Shown: positions 15,663 through 23,330 of the stretch, piece by piece | How positions within the stretch are numbered: position 1 is the first letter of the stretch | How the letters are laid out: each line of letters begins with the position of its first letter | Position numbers and translations under genes: made by a program | Assembly: GCA_002395405.1 (NCBI GenBank) | Contig: DGWX01000072.1 | Span: 1 to 45,231 of the forward strand | Reading direction: 5' to 3' | DNA from: Christensenella sp. UBA4247 | Lineage (GTDB): Bacteria; Bacillota; Clostridia; Christensenellales; CAG-1252 | DNA length: 45,231 bases | The notes under the pieces: generated by a model | Database searches by the model: none | Told to the model about the DNA's origin: nothing | Seen by the model: the letters and a program-made list of their open reading frames with translations, nothing else

Positions 15663-16703
15663 TTATAAATTATAATTCATACCGTATGGGTAAAGCGTAT
15701 GCAAAGCTTTTTTCCAAAATCGTTCACGTTCGAGAACTACGATGTCCGCAGTACGGATGTCAAAGATTTCGAGAATCGTATAGGTGAAATAATTCTTAAT
15801 GTGTTCTTTCCCGTTTGAAATTCCATCGATCTGCCCCGCAATGATGTCGTTAAAGTATTTATTGTCACCCGTTAAATCATTTTCGTTCGCATAGTATTGC
15901 CACCGCCCCCAAAGACCTTGTGCTGTTTCCACATGATCGGTCGTCGCTTCCGCCGTATTCTCTTTTTGGGCTCCTTTTTCGTCTCCCGTTGTCTTCGCCT
16001 TCGTAAAGATGCTGTTTGTACCATTTGCCGATCCGATATACAGCATTCCATTCGACGTATCGGTAACGCAATAAACAGCTTTGATTTTGGAAAGCGCTTT
16101 GCTCCAATCCGCAGCACCATTTTCCGAATGGGAAATCTTTGACAATTGCTTATGTGTCAAAAGGACTTTATCGTACCCTAAAAACGCCCCTACTTCTTTA
16201 TCATAAGGGAGCAGCGCGTAAACCTCGGGAAAACCGACCGTTATTTCTTTCCCATCTTGTCCTTTTGTCTTTTTATTCTTTATCGTGTTGTAATAAAAAT
16301 GATAACCTTTCACGTATTTACCCTTGCGTTTGATCACCAATCGACCGCGATATTCGTCATATTCCTTGTTGCGTTCAAGGGTGTTGTCATTTCGATTATA
16401 AACGTAATAGCCACCGAAAATAAAAAAGTCCGTTCCGTAATCAAGATATTGGGCAAAGGCAATCAAATGTTGGATAGGTGCGTCGCCTTTTTCGCAACAA
16501 GAGAGATTCATATCTTTCCAATGATCATCTTTTTTATCCTCTCTTTCCTGCGCAGTTCTCTGCTCTTTCGCCATATCTTCCTGCAGAAGTGCCCATGCGC
16601 CTTTTTCGCCTTCGTATTTGTCAGTATTCCTCACGTGAAATGCGATTTTCACGATTTCCGGATTCTCAGGGTGAAAGATTTCTTCAAAAGTAAAATGTTT
16701 CAT
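15663..16703 (-). CDS. GIY-YIG nuclease-domain protein
   Basis: 346 aa from the ATG at 16703, which has AAGGAG inside the end of the WYL gene; a further in-frame ATG at 16718 lies upstream of that site. Residues about 200-346 are a GIY-YIG endonuclease domain: AVYCVTDTSNGMLYIGSANG (first motif with AVY for GIY, second YIG intact), catalytic-type arginine in GLWGRW, and the metal-binding glutamate in LERERFWKKAL. The N-terminal 190 residues (DYGTDFFIFGGYYVYNR; RLVIKRKGKYVKG) match nothing I recognise and may choose the target. It starts 1 bp after the WYL stop, so expression is coupled. A nicking or cleaving role in defence is inferred. Confidence 0.85.
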   Translation of the reverse strand: MKHFTFEEIFHPENPEIVKIAFHVRNTDKYEGEKGAWALLQEDMAKEQRTAQEREDKKDDHWKDMNLSCCEKGDAPIQHLIAFAQYLDYGTDFFIFGGYYVYNRNDNTLERNKEYDEYRGRLVIKRKGKYVKGYHFYYNTIKNKKTKGQDGKEITVGFPEVYALLPYDKEVGAFLGYDKVLLTHKQLSKISHSENGAADWSKALSKIKAVYCVTDTSNGMLYIGSANGTNSIFTKAKTTGDEKGAQKENTAEATTDHVETAQGLWGRWQYYANENDLTGDNKYFNDIIAGQIDGISNGKEHIKNYFTYTILEIFDIRTADIVVLERERFWKKALHTLYPYGMNYNL

Positions 16704-16704
16704 T

Positions 16705-17679
16705 TTATTCTCCTTCATATTCTTTTTTTATTTGTTCCAACAAGCGAATGATCTCCGCTTTTGTTTCCGGCGGGGATACGAGGATCGCTTCTTCTCCGTA
16801 CTGCAAGCACCAATAAATCAAAGCGCGTTCGTTTGCCGTAAGCTCGGCAAAGATGCGCCCGTTCTCCTCGAAAAAACGAGCGTTGCCGAACCACTCTTCC
16901 ACATATTGTCGCGATTCGGGATGCAGGAGCCGAAGTTTTGCTTTCACACTGCGCGAAGACAGGAGATAGACGTTTTCATTCGCATATCGCGCGATATCAA
17001 GTCCCTTTTCGCAGCCTTTAATCGAGCGGAGGGGAATCCGCTTGGTTTGGTCGATTTCAGCATTCTTGATCCGATCAAGGCGCACGTTGAAAAGTTCCGT
17101 CGCGCCATCATAAAGACACACGAGATAATACTTTCCCTGTTTGTTTATAAGGAAGTATGGGCTGACGCTTGTTCTCCCTTGCGTTCCCCTAAAATCTTCG
17201 TTTGCGTACCGAAAGGAAACCTTCTTATCTTGTTTGATCGCCTCTTCGATCAACTCGATTGAAAGAAAGATTTCTTTGTTCTTCGTGCGGGTCAAAGAAT
17301 CGGCTTTATACAGATACGAATAGTCTCTCTTTTTATAAACACTTTCAAACGCCGTTAACTTTTCGGCAAGGCGTTTCGCTTGTTTCCCGTCGATACTCGG
17401 AGAAGAAAAAACGGCATCCGCGAGAAAAATGATTTCGCTTGATTCAAACTCCCGATCCGCAAGATAGCAACCGTTTTTCGTCTTAACGATCTCATAACCG
17501 TAGTCAATCAATGCATCGATAGTTGCGGCGATGGATTTGCGTTCGCACTCCATTCCGCATTGGTTAAATAACTTTTCCGCGATCTGCGACTGTGTTAAGA
17601 GATGATCCTCGTCACTATACGATTTCAGAATATCCAAAATATATAGGATTGAGAGTTTTTTGTTGTTTGGCGAAGGCAC
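16705..17679 (-). CDS. WYL-domain transcriptional regulator
   Basis: 324 aa from a GTG at 17679 with AAAGGAG 6 nt upstream. A longer frame to a TTG at 17778 would start inside the promoter, so the GTG is preferred; it also gives the family-typical beginning KKLSILYILDILKSYSDEDH. Domains: winged helix (about 5-75), then WYL fold with SPYFLINKQGKYYLVC (about 190-205) and FNVRLDRI, then a WCX-like C-terminus (about 245-320). WYL proteins sense ligands, often nucleic acids or nucleotides, and many repress phage-defence operons (BrxR/CapW type). Here it precedes a nuclease gene and may autoregulate its own promoter. Confidence 0.88.
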   Translation of the reverse strand: MPSPNNKKLSILYILDILKSYSDEDHLLTQSQIAEKLFNQCGMECERKSIAATIDALIDYGYEIVKTKNGCYLADREFESSEIIFLADAVFSSPSIDGKQAKRLAEKLTAFESVYKKRDYSYLYKADSLTRTKNKEIFLSIELIEEAIKQDKKVSFRYANEDFRGTQGRTSVSPYFLINKQGKYYLVCLYDGATELFNVRLDRIKNAEIDQTKRIPLRSIKGCEKGLDIARYANENVYLLSSRSVKAKLRLLHPESRQYVEEWFGNARFFEENGRIFAELTANERALIYWCLQYGEEAILVSPPETKAEIIRLLEQIKKEYEGE

Positions 17680-17749
17680 GGCGCGCTCCTTTCCCTCTCT
17701 CGCAAGTCGCTTGGCTCGATACGCGAAAAAAGAGGGTGATCGTGTCTTC

Positions 17750-17778
17750 ATTATAGCACCGTTAACGCTCTCATTCAA
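17750..17778 (-). promoter_or_regulatory. Promoter of the WYL-nuclease unit
   Basis: Minus strand: -35 TTGAAT (17778-17773), 17-bp spacer, perfect -10 TATAAT (17755-17750). A GTTAAC palindrome lies inside the spacer, a possible operator half. It places the GTG at 17679 about 64 nt into the transcript. Confidence 0.75.
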
Positions 17779-17799
17779 GACTCTTTCTCGGGGTATATT

Positions 17800-18120
17800 T
17801 TATCGCACCCGATAACCTACGCGACGGAATACTTCTTCCGCATTTCTCTTAAACGTTCTTTCGTCCACGATATCGGGGATTTCCATTTCAAAACAAGCGC
17901 CGTCGTGAGATTCGCCGATTCGCACATTCTTTGCGCCCATTTTGGTGAACACTTCGGCGATCTCCCTTTTGGGATCGGGCATAGCGACATTGTATCGCAC
18001 TTCGACGTTATACCCACAGAGACGCCGCAGATCGATGTCCTTCGCACCACTCCGCGACAATGTCTCTTTAAGGGCTTTGATCGGATCGGTAAATACCACG
18101 TTCATACGAGTTTTTTTCAT
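17800..18120 (-). CDS. Small protein of unknown function
   Basis: 106 aa, ATG with AAGGAGG that overlaps the last codons of the FtsH-like gene (1-bp gap), so the pair is translationally coupled. Soluble, mixed alpha/beta by eye, with KALKETLSRSGAKDIDLRRLCGY and a C-terminal TFKRNAEEVFRRVGYRVR. No family recognised. Tight coupling to the protease suggests an adaptor, inhibitor or substrate-like partner (inference only). Confidence 0.7.
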   Translation of the reverse strand: MKKTRMNVVFTDPIKALKETLSRSGAKDIDLRRLCGYNVEVRYNVAMPDPKREIAEVFTKMGAKNVRIGESHDGACFEMEIPDIVDERTFKRNAEEVFRRVGYRVR

Positions 18121-18121
18121 T

Positions 18122-19393
18122 TTATCCTCCTTGACCTATCTTTATTCTTTGAACGTCTTCTTCCAAAAGAAGCTTTTTATCTATCAATTGTTTTGCTATC
18201 GCTTCGAGAAAGTTGCGGTTCTCCGCGATGATCTTTTTTGCCCTCTCATAAGCCACCTCCATCACCCCGTTCGTTTCACGTTCCGTAATCATTCTTTGTA
18301 TGCTTGAACTCGCATATCCAGAATTATAAGATTGAAAACCCTTTGCGGCAAAGACCGAGACAAAAGATCGCGCGACGTCGCTCGCCGCTTGCAGATCGGA
18401 TTCGCAAAGCGGATCCGCCGTTCCGTAAGTAAGTTCTATCGCACACTTTCCGGCAAGAAGAATGCAGAGATCCTTCTCGATAAGATCGGCGTTTTTCCAA
18501 TACTCCGATTGATAATATCGAGCGGTAAACCCTCGGATCAATCCTTCGTAATTACCCAAACTCACCATCGTTACGCTGCTCGGTTCAAGCAACTCGGCGA
18601 CTACCACGTGCCCGGCTTCGTGATAAGCGACTCTTTCGTCGTATGAAGTTCCTTCTCTGACGTCATCGACAATGGTCTTGGGCGATCGATAAATACCGCG
18701 CACGGAAGCGCGGATCATGTCCTCTTTGTTTATCTCTTCGCCACCGCGTTGAAAAGCACGAATCGCCGCGTCGTTTATGATCTGCTCGATCTCCGCACAA
18801 TTTTTTCCACAGAGCAATTTCGAAAAAGCAAAAATGTCTATATCCGCTCCCTTCTTCCCGTTAAGATAATGGGCGAGTATCTTTTCGACGTCCTCTCGTT
18901 CGGGAGCGCGCACCTCAAACACGTGATCAAAGCGTCCTGCACGAAACAAGGAATCCGGCAAGGAATGCGTATCGTTCGCCGTCGCGAAAACGAAAACGCC
19001 TTTATCTCTGCTTTTGTCGATGCAGGTTTGCACGACGACATACTCTTCGGCATTCTTCTCTCTGTCATCCCCGGTTGCAAATTTATCAAGATCATCCAAG
19101 ATCAAAACCGCGGGAGCTTGTTTCTCCGCCTTATCGAAGAACTCGACGATCCGCCCGATAAAATCGTTTTGATCGCCGTCTTTTCTGCAAAGAAAAAAGG
19201 GGTATCCGCATTCTTTCGCAAAACACTCCGCAAAAAGCGTCTTCCCGATCCCCGGGGCACCGTATAAGAGGATACCCATAGGGATTTTAATCCTTTTTTG
19301 TCTGTACATTCTTTCGGCTTTAAATAATTCGCAAATCTCTTTGATTTCTCGTTTGATCGATTCATAGCCTGCGATTCTGTCAAATTCGTTCAT
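18122..19393 (-). CDS. Soluble FtsH-like AAA+ zinc metalloprotease
   Basis: 423 aa; ATG with AAAGGAGAC upstream. Order: AAA+ ATPase with Walker A GAPGIGKT (about 45-52), pore-loop-like DFIG (about 79), Walker B VLILDDLD (about 95), second region of homology with SLFRAGRFD arginine finger; then an M41 peptidase with AYHEAGHVV (HExxH, about 264-272) and the third zinc-ligand aspartate in CESDLQAASDVAR (about 340). Unlike housekeeping FtsH (about 600-650 aa, two N-terminal membrane helices) it begins directly at the ATPase, so it should be cytoplasmic. All catalytic residues are present. ATP-driven unfolding and degradation of unknown targets; first gene of the island. Confidence 0.88.
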   Translation of the reverse strand: MNEFDRIAGYESIKREIKEICELFKAERMYRQKRIKIPMGILLYGAPGIGKTLFAECFAKECGYPFFLCRKDGDQNDFIGRIVEFFDKAEKQAPAVLILDDLDKFATGDDREKNAEEYVVVQTCIDKSRDKGVFVFATANDTHSLPDSLFRAGRFDHVFEVRAPEREDVEKILAHYLNGKKGADIDIFAFSKLLCGKNCAEIEQIINDAAIRAFQRGGEEINKEDMIRASVRGIYRSPKTIVDDVREGTSYDERVAYHEAGHVVVAELLEPSSVTMVSLGNYEGLIRGFTARYYQSEYWKNADLIEKDLCILLAGKCAIELTYGTADPLCESDLQAASDVARSFVSVFAAKGFQSYNSGYASSSIQRMITERETNGVMEVAYERAKKIIAENRNFLEAIAKQLIDKKLLLEEDVQRIKIGQGG

Positions 19394-19679
19394 CTACCGT
19401 GTCTCCTTTATTTGAAATATAACATATCCGATGTACGAAAAAACGGACAGCCGATCTTTTAATAAGAACCGATTTGGAAAACTCCGAAAGATGTCTAACT
19501 TTACACAAATTTCGTAATTGATAGCAGCGCGTGTGTTTATAGTAAACAAGTCGGAGATTGCGGCGGCAACATCACCCCGCAAAGCGGCGGTGCTGCTTTC
19601 CGGAATAGTTCGAATGCGCTCGGAATGCGCTCGGAATGCGCTCCGAAACGGCGCCGATTCGTTATTCTTTCGCAGACGC
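19394..19679. other. Intergenic region between the island and manA
   Basis: No convincing gene. It holds the ribosome binding site of the FtsH-like gene (19403-19409, minus strand), an AT-rich upstream segment without a clear -35/-10 pair, and the 11-bp tandem repeat listed separately. Confidence 0.6.
19613..19645 (+). repeat. Three tandem copies of an 11-bp unit
   Basis: AATGCGCTCGG twice (19613-19634) and AATGCGCTCCG (19635-19645), 35 bp upstream of the manA -35 box. Could be slippage or an operator array. Confidence 0.8.
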
Positions 19680-19708
19680 TTGCAAAATGCGGTCGGGCAT
19701 TGTATAAT
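19680..19708 (+). promoter_or_regulatory. Promoter of manA-comEC
   Basis: -35 TTGCAA (19680-19685), 17-bp spacer, perfect -10 TATAAT (19703-19708); AAGGAG ribosome binding site at 19723-19728. Confidence 0.85.
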
Positions 19709-19734
19709 TTCGAAAGAAAAACAAGGAGACCGTT

Positions 19735-20625
19735 ATGAAAATCACCAAGACGATTCCGGTATTTAAAGATTATATTTGGGGCGGAGAAAAGCTCAAAACC
19801 GAGTTTCATAAATCGTCCGACCTTGCGCGCGTTGCGGAAAGCTGGGAGCTTGCCGCGCATAAGGACGGAACGAGCGGATTCGAAGGGGAGGATTTCGACC
19901 TCGCTTATCTTTTTGAGAATAAGAAAGAGCTTCTCGGTTCGAAAGCCGCCGCGTTCGAGCGTTTCCCGATGATCGTTAAGTTGATCGACGCGCGCGACAA
20001 CTTGTCCGTTCAGGTTCATCCGAGCGACGAATACGCGCTCAAAAACGAAAATTCGTACGGCAAAACCGAAATGTGGTATGTTGCCGAAGCGGAAGAAGGC
20101 GCGGGGCTGTACGTCGGTTTCAATCGCGACGTTTCGAAAGAGGAATTTACCTCTTTGATCGCGGAAAACCGCTTGCAGGAAGTTTTGAATTTTATCCCCG
20201 TAAAGAAAGGCGAATGGTATTTTATCCAAGCCGGAACGGTCCACGCGATCGGAAAAGGCGTCGTAATCGCCGAAGTACAGCAAAACAGCAATTTAACGTA
20301 TCGGTTATACGATTACGGCAGAGTCGGCGCGGACGGGAAGCCCCGCGAGTTACACGTGGAAAAGGGAAAGCTTGTTTCCAAGTTGCAAGCGTACGCGCCC
20401 GATAAACGCACGTCCTGCGAGTATTTCTCCTGCGAAAGTCTCTCGTTCAGCGGCTCTTTGACTCTGACGGCGGGGGAAGACAGCTTCGAGGCATTGCTCC
20501 TTCTTTCCGGCTCCTTCCAAGTAGAGGGCAAGACGTACGAAAAGGGAGACACGGTATTCGTTCCCGCGTCTTATGGCGCCTTTACGCTCGAAGGACAGGC
20601 GAGTGTGATCCGCATCCGTATTTGA
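19735..20625 (+). CDS. manA: Mannose-6-phosphate isomerase, class I
   Basis: 296 aa, typical of the short Gram-positive ManA/Pmi type. It interconverts fructose-6-phosphate and mannose-6-phosphate in the cytoplasm, feeding mannose into glycolysis or supplying glycan precursors. Cupin zinc site: QVHPSDEYA (about 92-100), the glutamate of GKTEMWYV (about 110-117) and the histidine of AGTVHAIGKG (about 168-177); N-terminal KDYIWGGEKL and SWELAAH are also family signatures. Own promoter and AAGGAG site. The next gene starts 1 bp after the stop. Confidence 0.93.
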   Translation: MKITKTIPVFKDYIWGGEKLKTEFHKSSDLARVAESWELAAHKDGTSGFEGEDFDLAYLFENKKELLGSKAAAFERFPMIVKLIDARDNLSVQVHPSDEYALKNENSYGKTEMWYVAEAEEGAGLYVGFNRDVSKEEFTSLIAENRLQEVLNFIPVKKGEWYFIQAGTVHAIGKGVVIAEVQQNSNLTYRLYDYGRVGADGKPRELHVEKGKLVSKLQAYAPDKRTSCEYFSCESLSFSGSLTLTAGEDSFEALLLLSGSFQVEGKTYEKGDTVFVPASYGAFTLEGQASVIRIRI

Positions 20626-20626
20626 T

Positions 20627-22129
20627 ATGGAGCGGGAAAAACCCTCGAAACTCTTTAATAAACGAAACGCAGCTTTCATAGCTCTCTTTCTTATATTCGG
20701 TATCTTTTGCATTCGATTCCCGTACTTCGTTTCGGGAATCTTGCTTTTTTCAGCCGCCGTTTTTCTTTTCATTTTGGTTAAAACGAAGTCGCTCGGGAAA
20801 GGCGCGGCGATCGCTCTCGCCGCCGTTCTTTTATTCGGGTATTTTTCCGCGTTTGCTTCTCTGACGTTCTATAATTCGTACGGTCCGTCGGGCGAAGCGG
20901 AGATCCAAGCGCGCGTGATCTCCGTTTCCGAGATCGAATCGGATAGCGGCGAGATCTCGTACGGCTATCTTGCGGATCATATTCGGGCAAACGGAAAGCG
21001 ATACGGCGGAAAGATTTCCTTTTACAGCGAAAAGAAAGCGTCCGTGGGAGACCGCGTTCGAGCGAGCGGGAAGGTCGAGCATAACGATCTTTCCTTTGAA
21101 AGCGCCTATTCCGCGATGCAATACAGAACGGGCGCTAAGTTCTCTTTTACGTCGTCGTCTCTTTCGTTCTCTTCGGGCAAGGCTCCGTTTTCCTATTCCG
21201 TTCGCGAGAAACTGCGTTCGATCCTTCTTGACGCGGAAGGGGATCGGGCGGGATCTTTTGCTTACGCGATGCTCTTCGGCGATTCTTCCGAAATGCTGTA
21301 TTCGGATAAGCAGGCGATGCGCTCCGTCGGTGTGGCGCACGTGTTCGCCGTCAGCGGACTGCACGTAGGCGTTTTATCTTCCGTGATCCTTTTTTTGCTG
21401 AAAAAACTGAAATGCAAAGGCTGGGTCAATTTCGCCGTGCTTTTGCCGATCCTCGGCTTTTACGCCTATCTTTCTTCCTTTACGCCTTCCGTCTTGCGCG
21501 CGTCGATCATGACGCTTGTTTTGCTTGCGGCAAACGCGCTCGGCGCTCGCTACGACGCCGTTTCGTCTCTTTCTCTCGCCGCGATCTTGATCCTTCTTTT
21601 TAGGCCCCTCTATCTCTTTGACGTAAGTTTTATTTTGAGCTTTTTGTCCGTTTTCGGTATCGTGTCGCTGACGGATCCGTTGGAAAAGATCTTTTTGCGG
21701 CACGGAATGAAAAAGGGGCTTGCGTCTCCGCTTGCGCTCTCGATCGCAACGAGCGTTTCGATCGTGCCCGTATCCGCCGTTTTCTTCGGCAGGATCTCAT
21801 TTGCGGGGATCGCTCTGAACCTTGTCGTCGTTCCGCTTGCTTCGCTGTCCTACGTTTTGACCCTCGTGGCGCTTCTTTTAACGCTCGTTTATTCCGGTTT
21901 CGGTACTTTGCTCGCCGCGTTCCGTTTTATTCCTCTCTTTATCGCGGAACTCAGCATAAAAGTCAGCGAGCTCGGGCTTGCGCAAAGCTACGCTTTTTCG
22001 GTTGCGGAGGTCGCCGTTTATTACGGAGCGCTCGCCCTCGTCGGGAAGCAATCGCTCCTTCCGCGACGCGCAAAACTCATTATCGCGGGGATCGTGACGG
22101 GCGTTATGATGATTTTGATCTTTGTATAA
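20627..22129 (+). CDS. comEC: ComEC/Rec2-family DNA-uptake channel, lacking the metallo-beta-lactamase domain
   Basis: 500 aa. N-terminal membrane helices and an OB-like extracytoplasmic domain (about 80-185, EIQARVISVSEIES...), then the Competence domain with HVFAVSGLHVGVLS (about 243) and about 8 more spans, including the VLRASIMTLVLL helix. In ComEC this forms the channel for single-stranded DNA entry during transformation. The usual C-terminal metallo-beta-lactamase nuclease domain (about 250 aa) is absent; the protein stops naturally at a strong terminator. No Shine-Dalgarno site is present; translation probably depends on manA. Confidence 0.85.
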   Translation: MEREKPSKLFNKRNAAFIALFLIFGIFCIRFPYFVSGILLFSAAVFLFILVKTKSLGKGAAIALAAVLLFGYFSAFASLTFYNSYGPSGEAEIQARVISVSEIESDSGEISYGYLADHIRANGKRYGGKISFYSEKKASVGDRVRASGKVEHNDLSFESAYSAMQYRTGAKFSFTSSSLSFSSGKAPFSYSVREKLRSILLDAEGDRAGSFAYAMLFGDSSEMLYSDKQAMRSVGVAHVFAVSGLHVGVLSSVILFLLKKLKCKGWVNFAVLLPILGFYAYLSSFTPSVLRASIMTLVLLAANALGARYDAVSSLSLAAILILLFRPLYLFDVSFILSFLSVFGIVSLTDPLEKIFLRHGMKKGLASPLALSIATSVSIVPVSAVFFGRISFAGIALNLVVVPLASLSYVLTLVALLLTLVYSGFGTLLAAFRFIPLFIAELSIKVSELGLAQSYAFSVAEVAVYYGALALVGKQSLLPRRAKLIIAGIVTGVMMILIFV

Positions 22130-22161
22130 AAGCCGTCGGATGATCCTTTGTTTTATAAAAT

Positions 22162-22194
22162 AAAAAGCGGTCGAGTGGGCGACCGCTTTTTTTT
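22162..22194. terminator. Bidirectional Rho-independent terminator
   Basis: AAAAAGCGGTCG / CGACCGCTTTTTTTT hairpin between the convergent comEC and AEC carrier genes. Confidence 0.95.
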
Positions 22195-22214
22195 ACGTTC
22201 GGTAGAAAGGAAAA

Positions 22215-23147
22215 TCATGAAAGCAAGGGGATCATAAGGGACAAAAGCGGAACGGTCGCAATGCAGGAGAGCGTGCTGATCAAAACGCTGCACGCGGCGT
22301 GCGTTTGCCCTTCGTTTATGAGTTCGGACATATTGAGGACCATACTTGCGCTCGGGCAACAACCGAGAACGAAGAAGGTGATCTTAACGTAAGACGGAAG
22401 AGGAATAAAGAAAATGACCGCGAAGGAGAGCAGCGGATATACGACGTTTTTCAGCGCGGTGGAAAGATAAATGCGCGGATTGCAAAAGAGGTCGCGCGGC
22501 GTAACGGTCGCAAGGCGCATTCCGAGGATCAGCATACACATCGGCGTCGTCATTCTGCCGAGCAGTTCCACAACGGAACCGACGGCGGAGGGAAGCTTCG
22601 TTCCCGTAAAAAACAAAGGAAGAGTAACGAGGAGCGCGACCGTAGTCGGGTTTACGATCATATTGCGGACGCTGATCTTCTTTTTATCCCAAGCGATAAC
22701 TCCGACGGCGAGCGTCCAGGAAAGAAGATTCAAACTGACGGAAAACACGCTGGAAAACGCCACGACTTCAGGGTGAGAGGGCAGGATCGCTTGGATCAAA
22801 GGGATCCCGAAAAAGCCTACGTTCGCAAGGGAAGAGGCAATGGTGCAGATCCGATTTCGAACGTCGCTGAATTTCTTTTTCAAAATCAAAGTCAGGGAAC
22901 AAATAACGAAGATCTGCATCGCCGTGCAAAGTCCGAAAAAGATCCCGAGTTGACCGAAAAATTCCAAAGTAAAGTCCGCCGAATCGAAAGAGAAAAGAAT
23001 CAAGCAGGGCTGGCAAACGAAAAGGAGAACGCGAGCGAACGCGCTGATAGATTCCGGCTTGATCACCTTCGTTTTAACGAAAAGGAATCCCGGGATCGCG
23101 TAACAGAGCATTAAGGCAACGGTCGTCAGCGTCGTAATAAATTGCAT
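22215..23147 (-). CDS. AEC-family (auxin efflux carrier-like) permease
   Basis: 310 aa from the ATG at 23147; the frame is open further upstream (to 23186) but that part contains the promoter, so the longer start is rejected. About 10 spans in two 5-helix repeats. Motifs: LCYAIPGFLFVKTKVI (first-repeat start), ANVGFFGIPLIQAI (N-G-F-G-x-P crossover), TPMCMLILGMRLA (second repeat) and a CPSASMVLNMSE segment. Members export malate, malonate or other organic acids; the substrate here is unknown. No Shine-Dalgarno site, and the -10 lies 6 nt before the ATG, so probably leaderless. Confidence 0.85.
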   Translation of the reverse strand: MQFITTLTTVALMLCYAIPGFLFVKTKVIKPESISAFARVLLFVCQPCLILFSFDSADFTLEFFGQLGIFFGLCTAMQIFVICSLTLILKKKFSDVRNRICTIASSLANVGFFGIPLIQAILPSHPEVVAFSSVFSVSLNLLSWTLAVGVIAWDKKKISVRNMIVNPTTVALLVTLPLFFTGTKLPSAVGSVVELLGRMTTPMCMLILGMRLATVTPRDLFCNPRIYLSTALKNVVYPLLSFAVIFFIPLPSYVKITFFVLGCCPSASMVLNMSELINEGQTHAACSVLISTLSCIATVPLLSLMIPLLS

Positions 23148-23153
23148 GAGAAA

Positions 23154-23182
23154 ATTATAGCATACGCCGCCCGCCGGGGCAA
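23154..23182 (-). promoter_or_regulatory. Promoter of the AEC permease, probable leaderless mRNA
   Basis: Minus strand: -35 TTGCCC (23182-23177), 17-bp spacer, perfect -10 TATAAT (23159-23154), then TTTCTC and the ATG. Confidence 0.8.
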
Positions 23183-23330
23183 GCAAGCGCCCGCAAAAAG
23201 AAGGATGAGGATAAAAAAAGGAAACTCGGAGGTGAGAGCCTCTGTAAGCGAAATAAAAGGAGCGTCTAATCCCGAACGCGAACGGTTGGAAAACGGATCG
23301 AAAAAAGCGGAGGACTAGTGCGCTAACTGA

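Noticed and set aside
19609..19616. GTTCGAAT near the far end of the island as a possible att copy of the tRNA T-arm
   Set aside because: Only 8 bp identical and continuing sequence differs; expected by chance. No integrase gene is in the island.
23148..23186. Longer N-terminus of the AEC permease
   Set aside because: The added codons overlap the -35/-10 of a good promoter.
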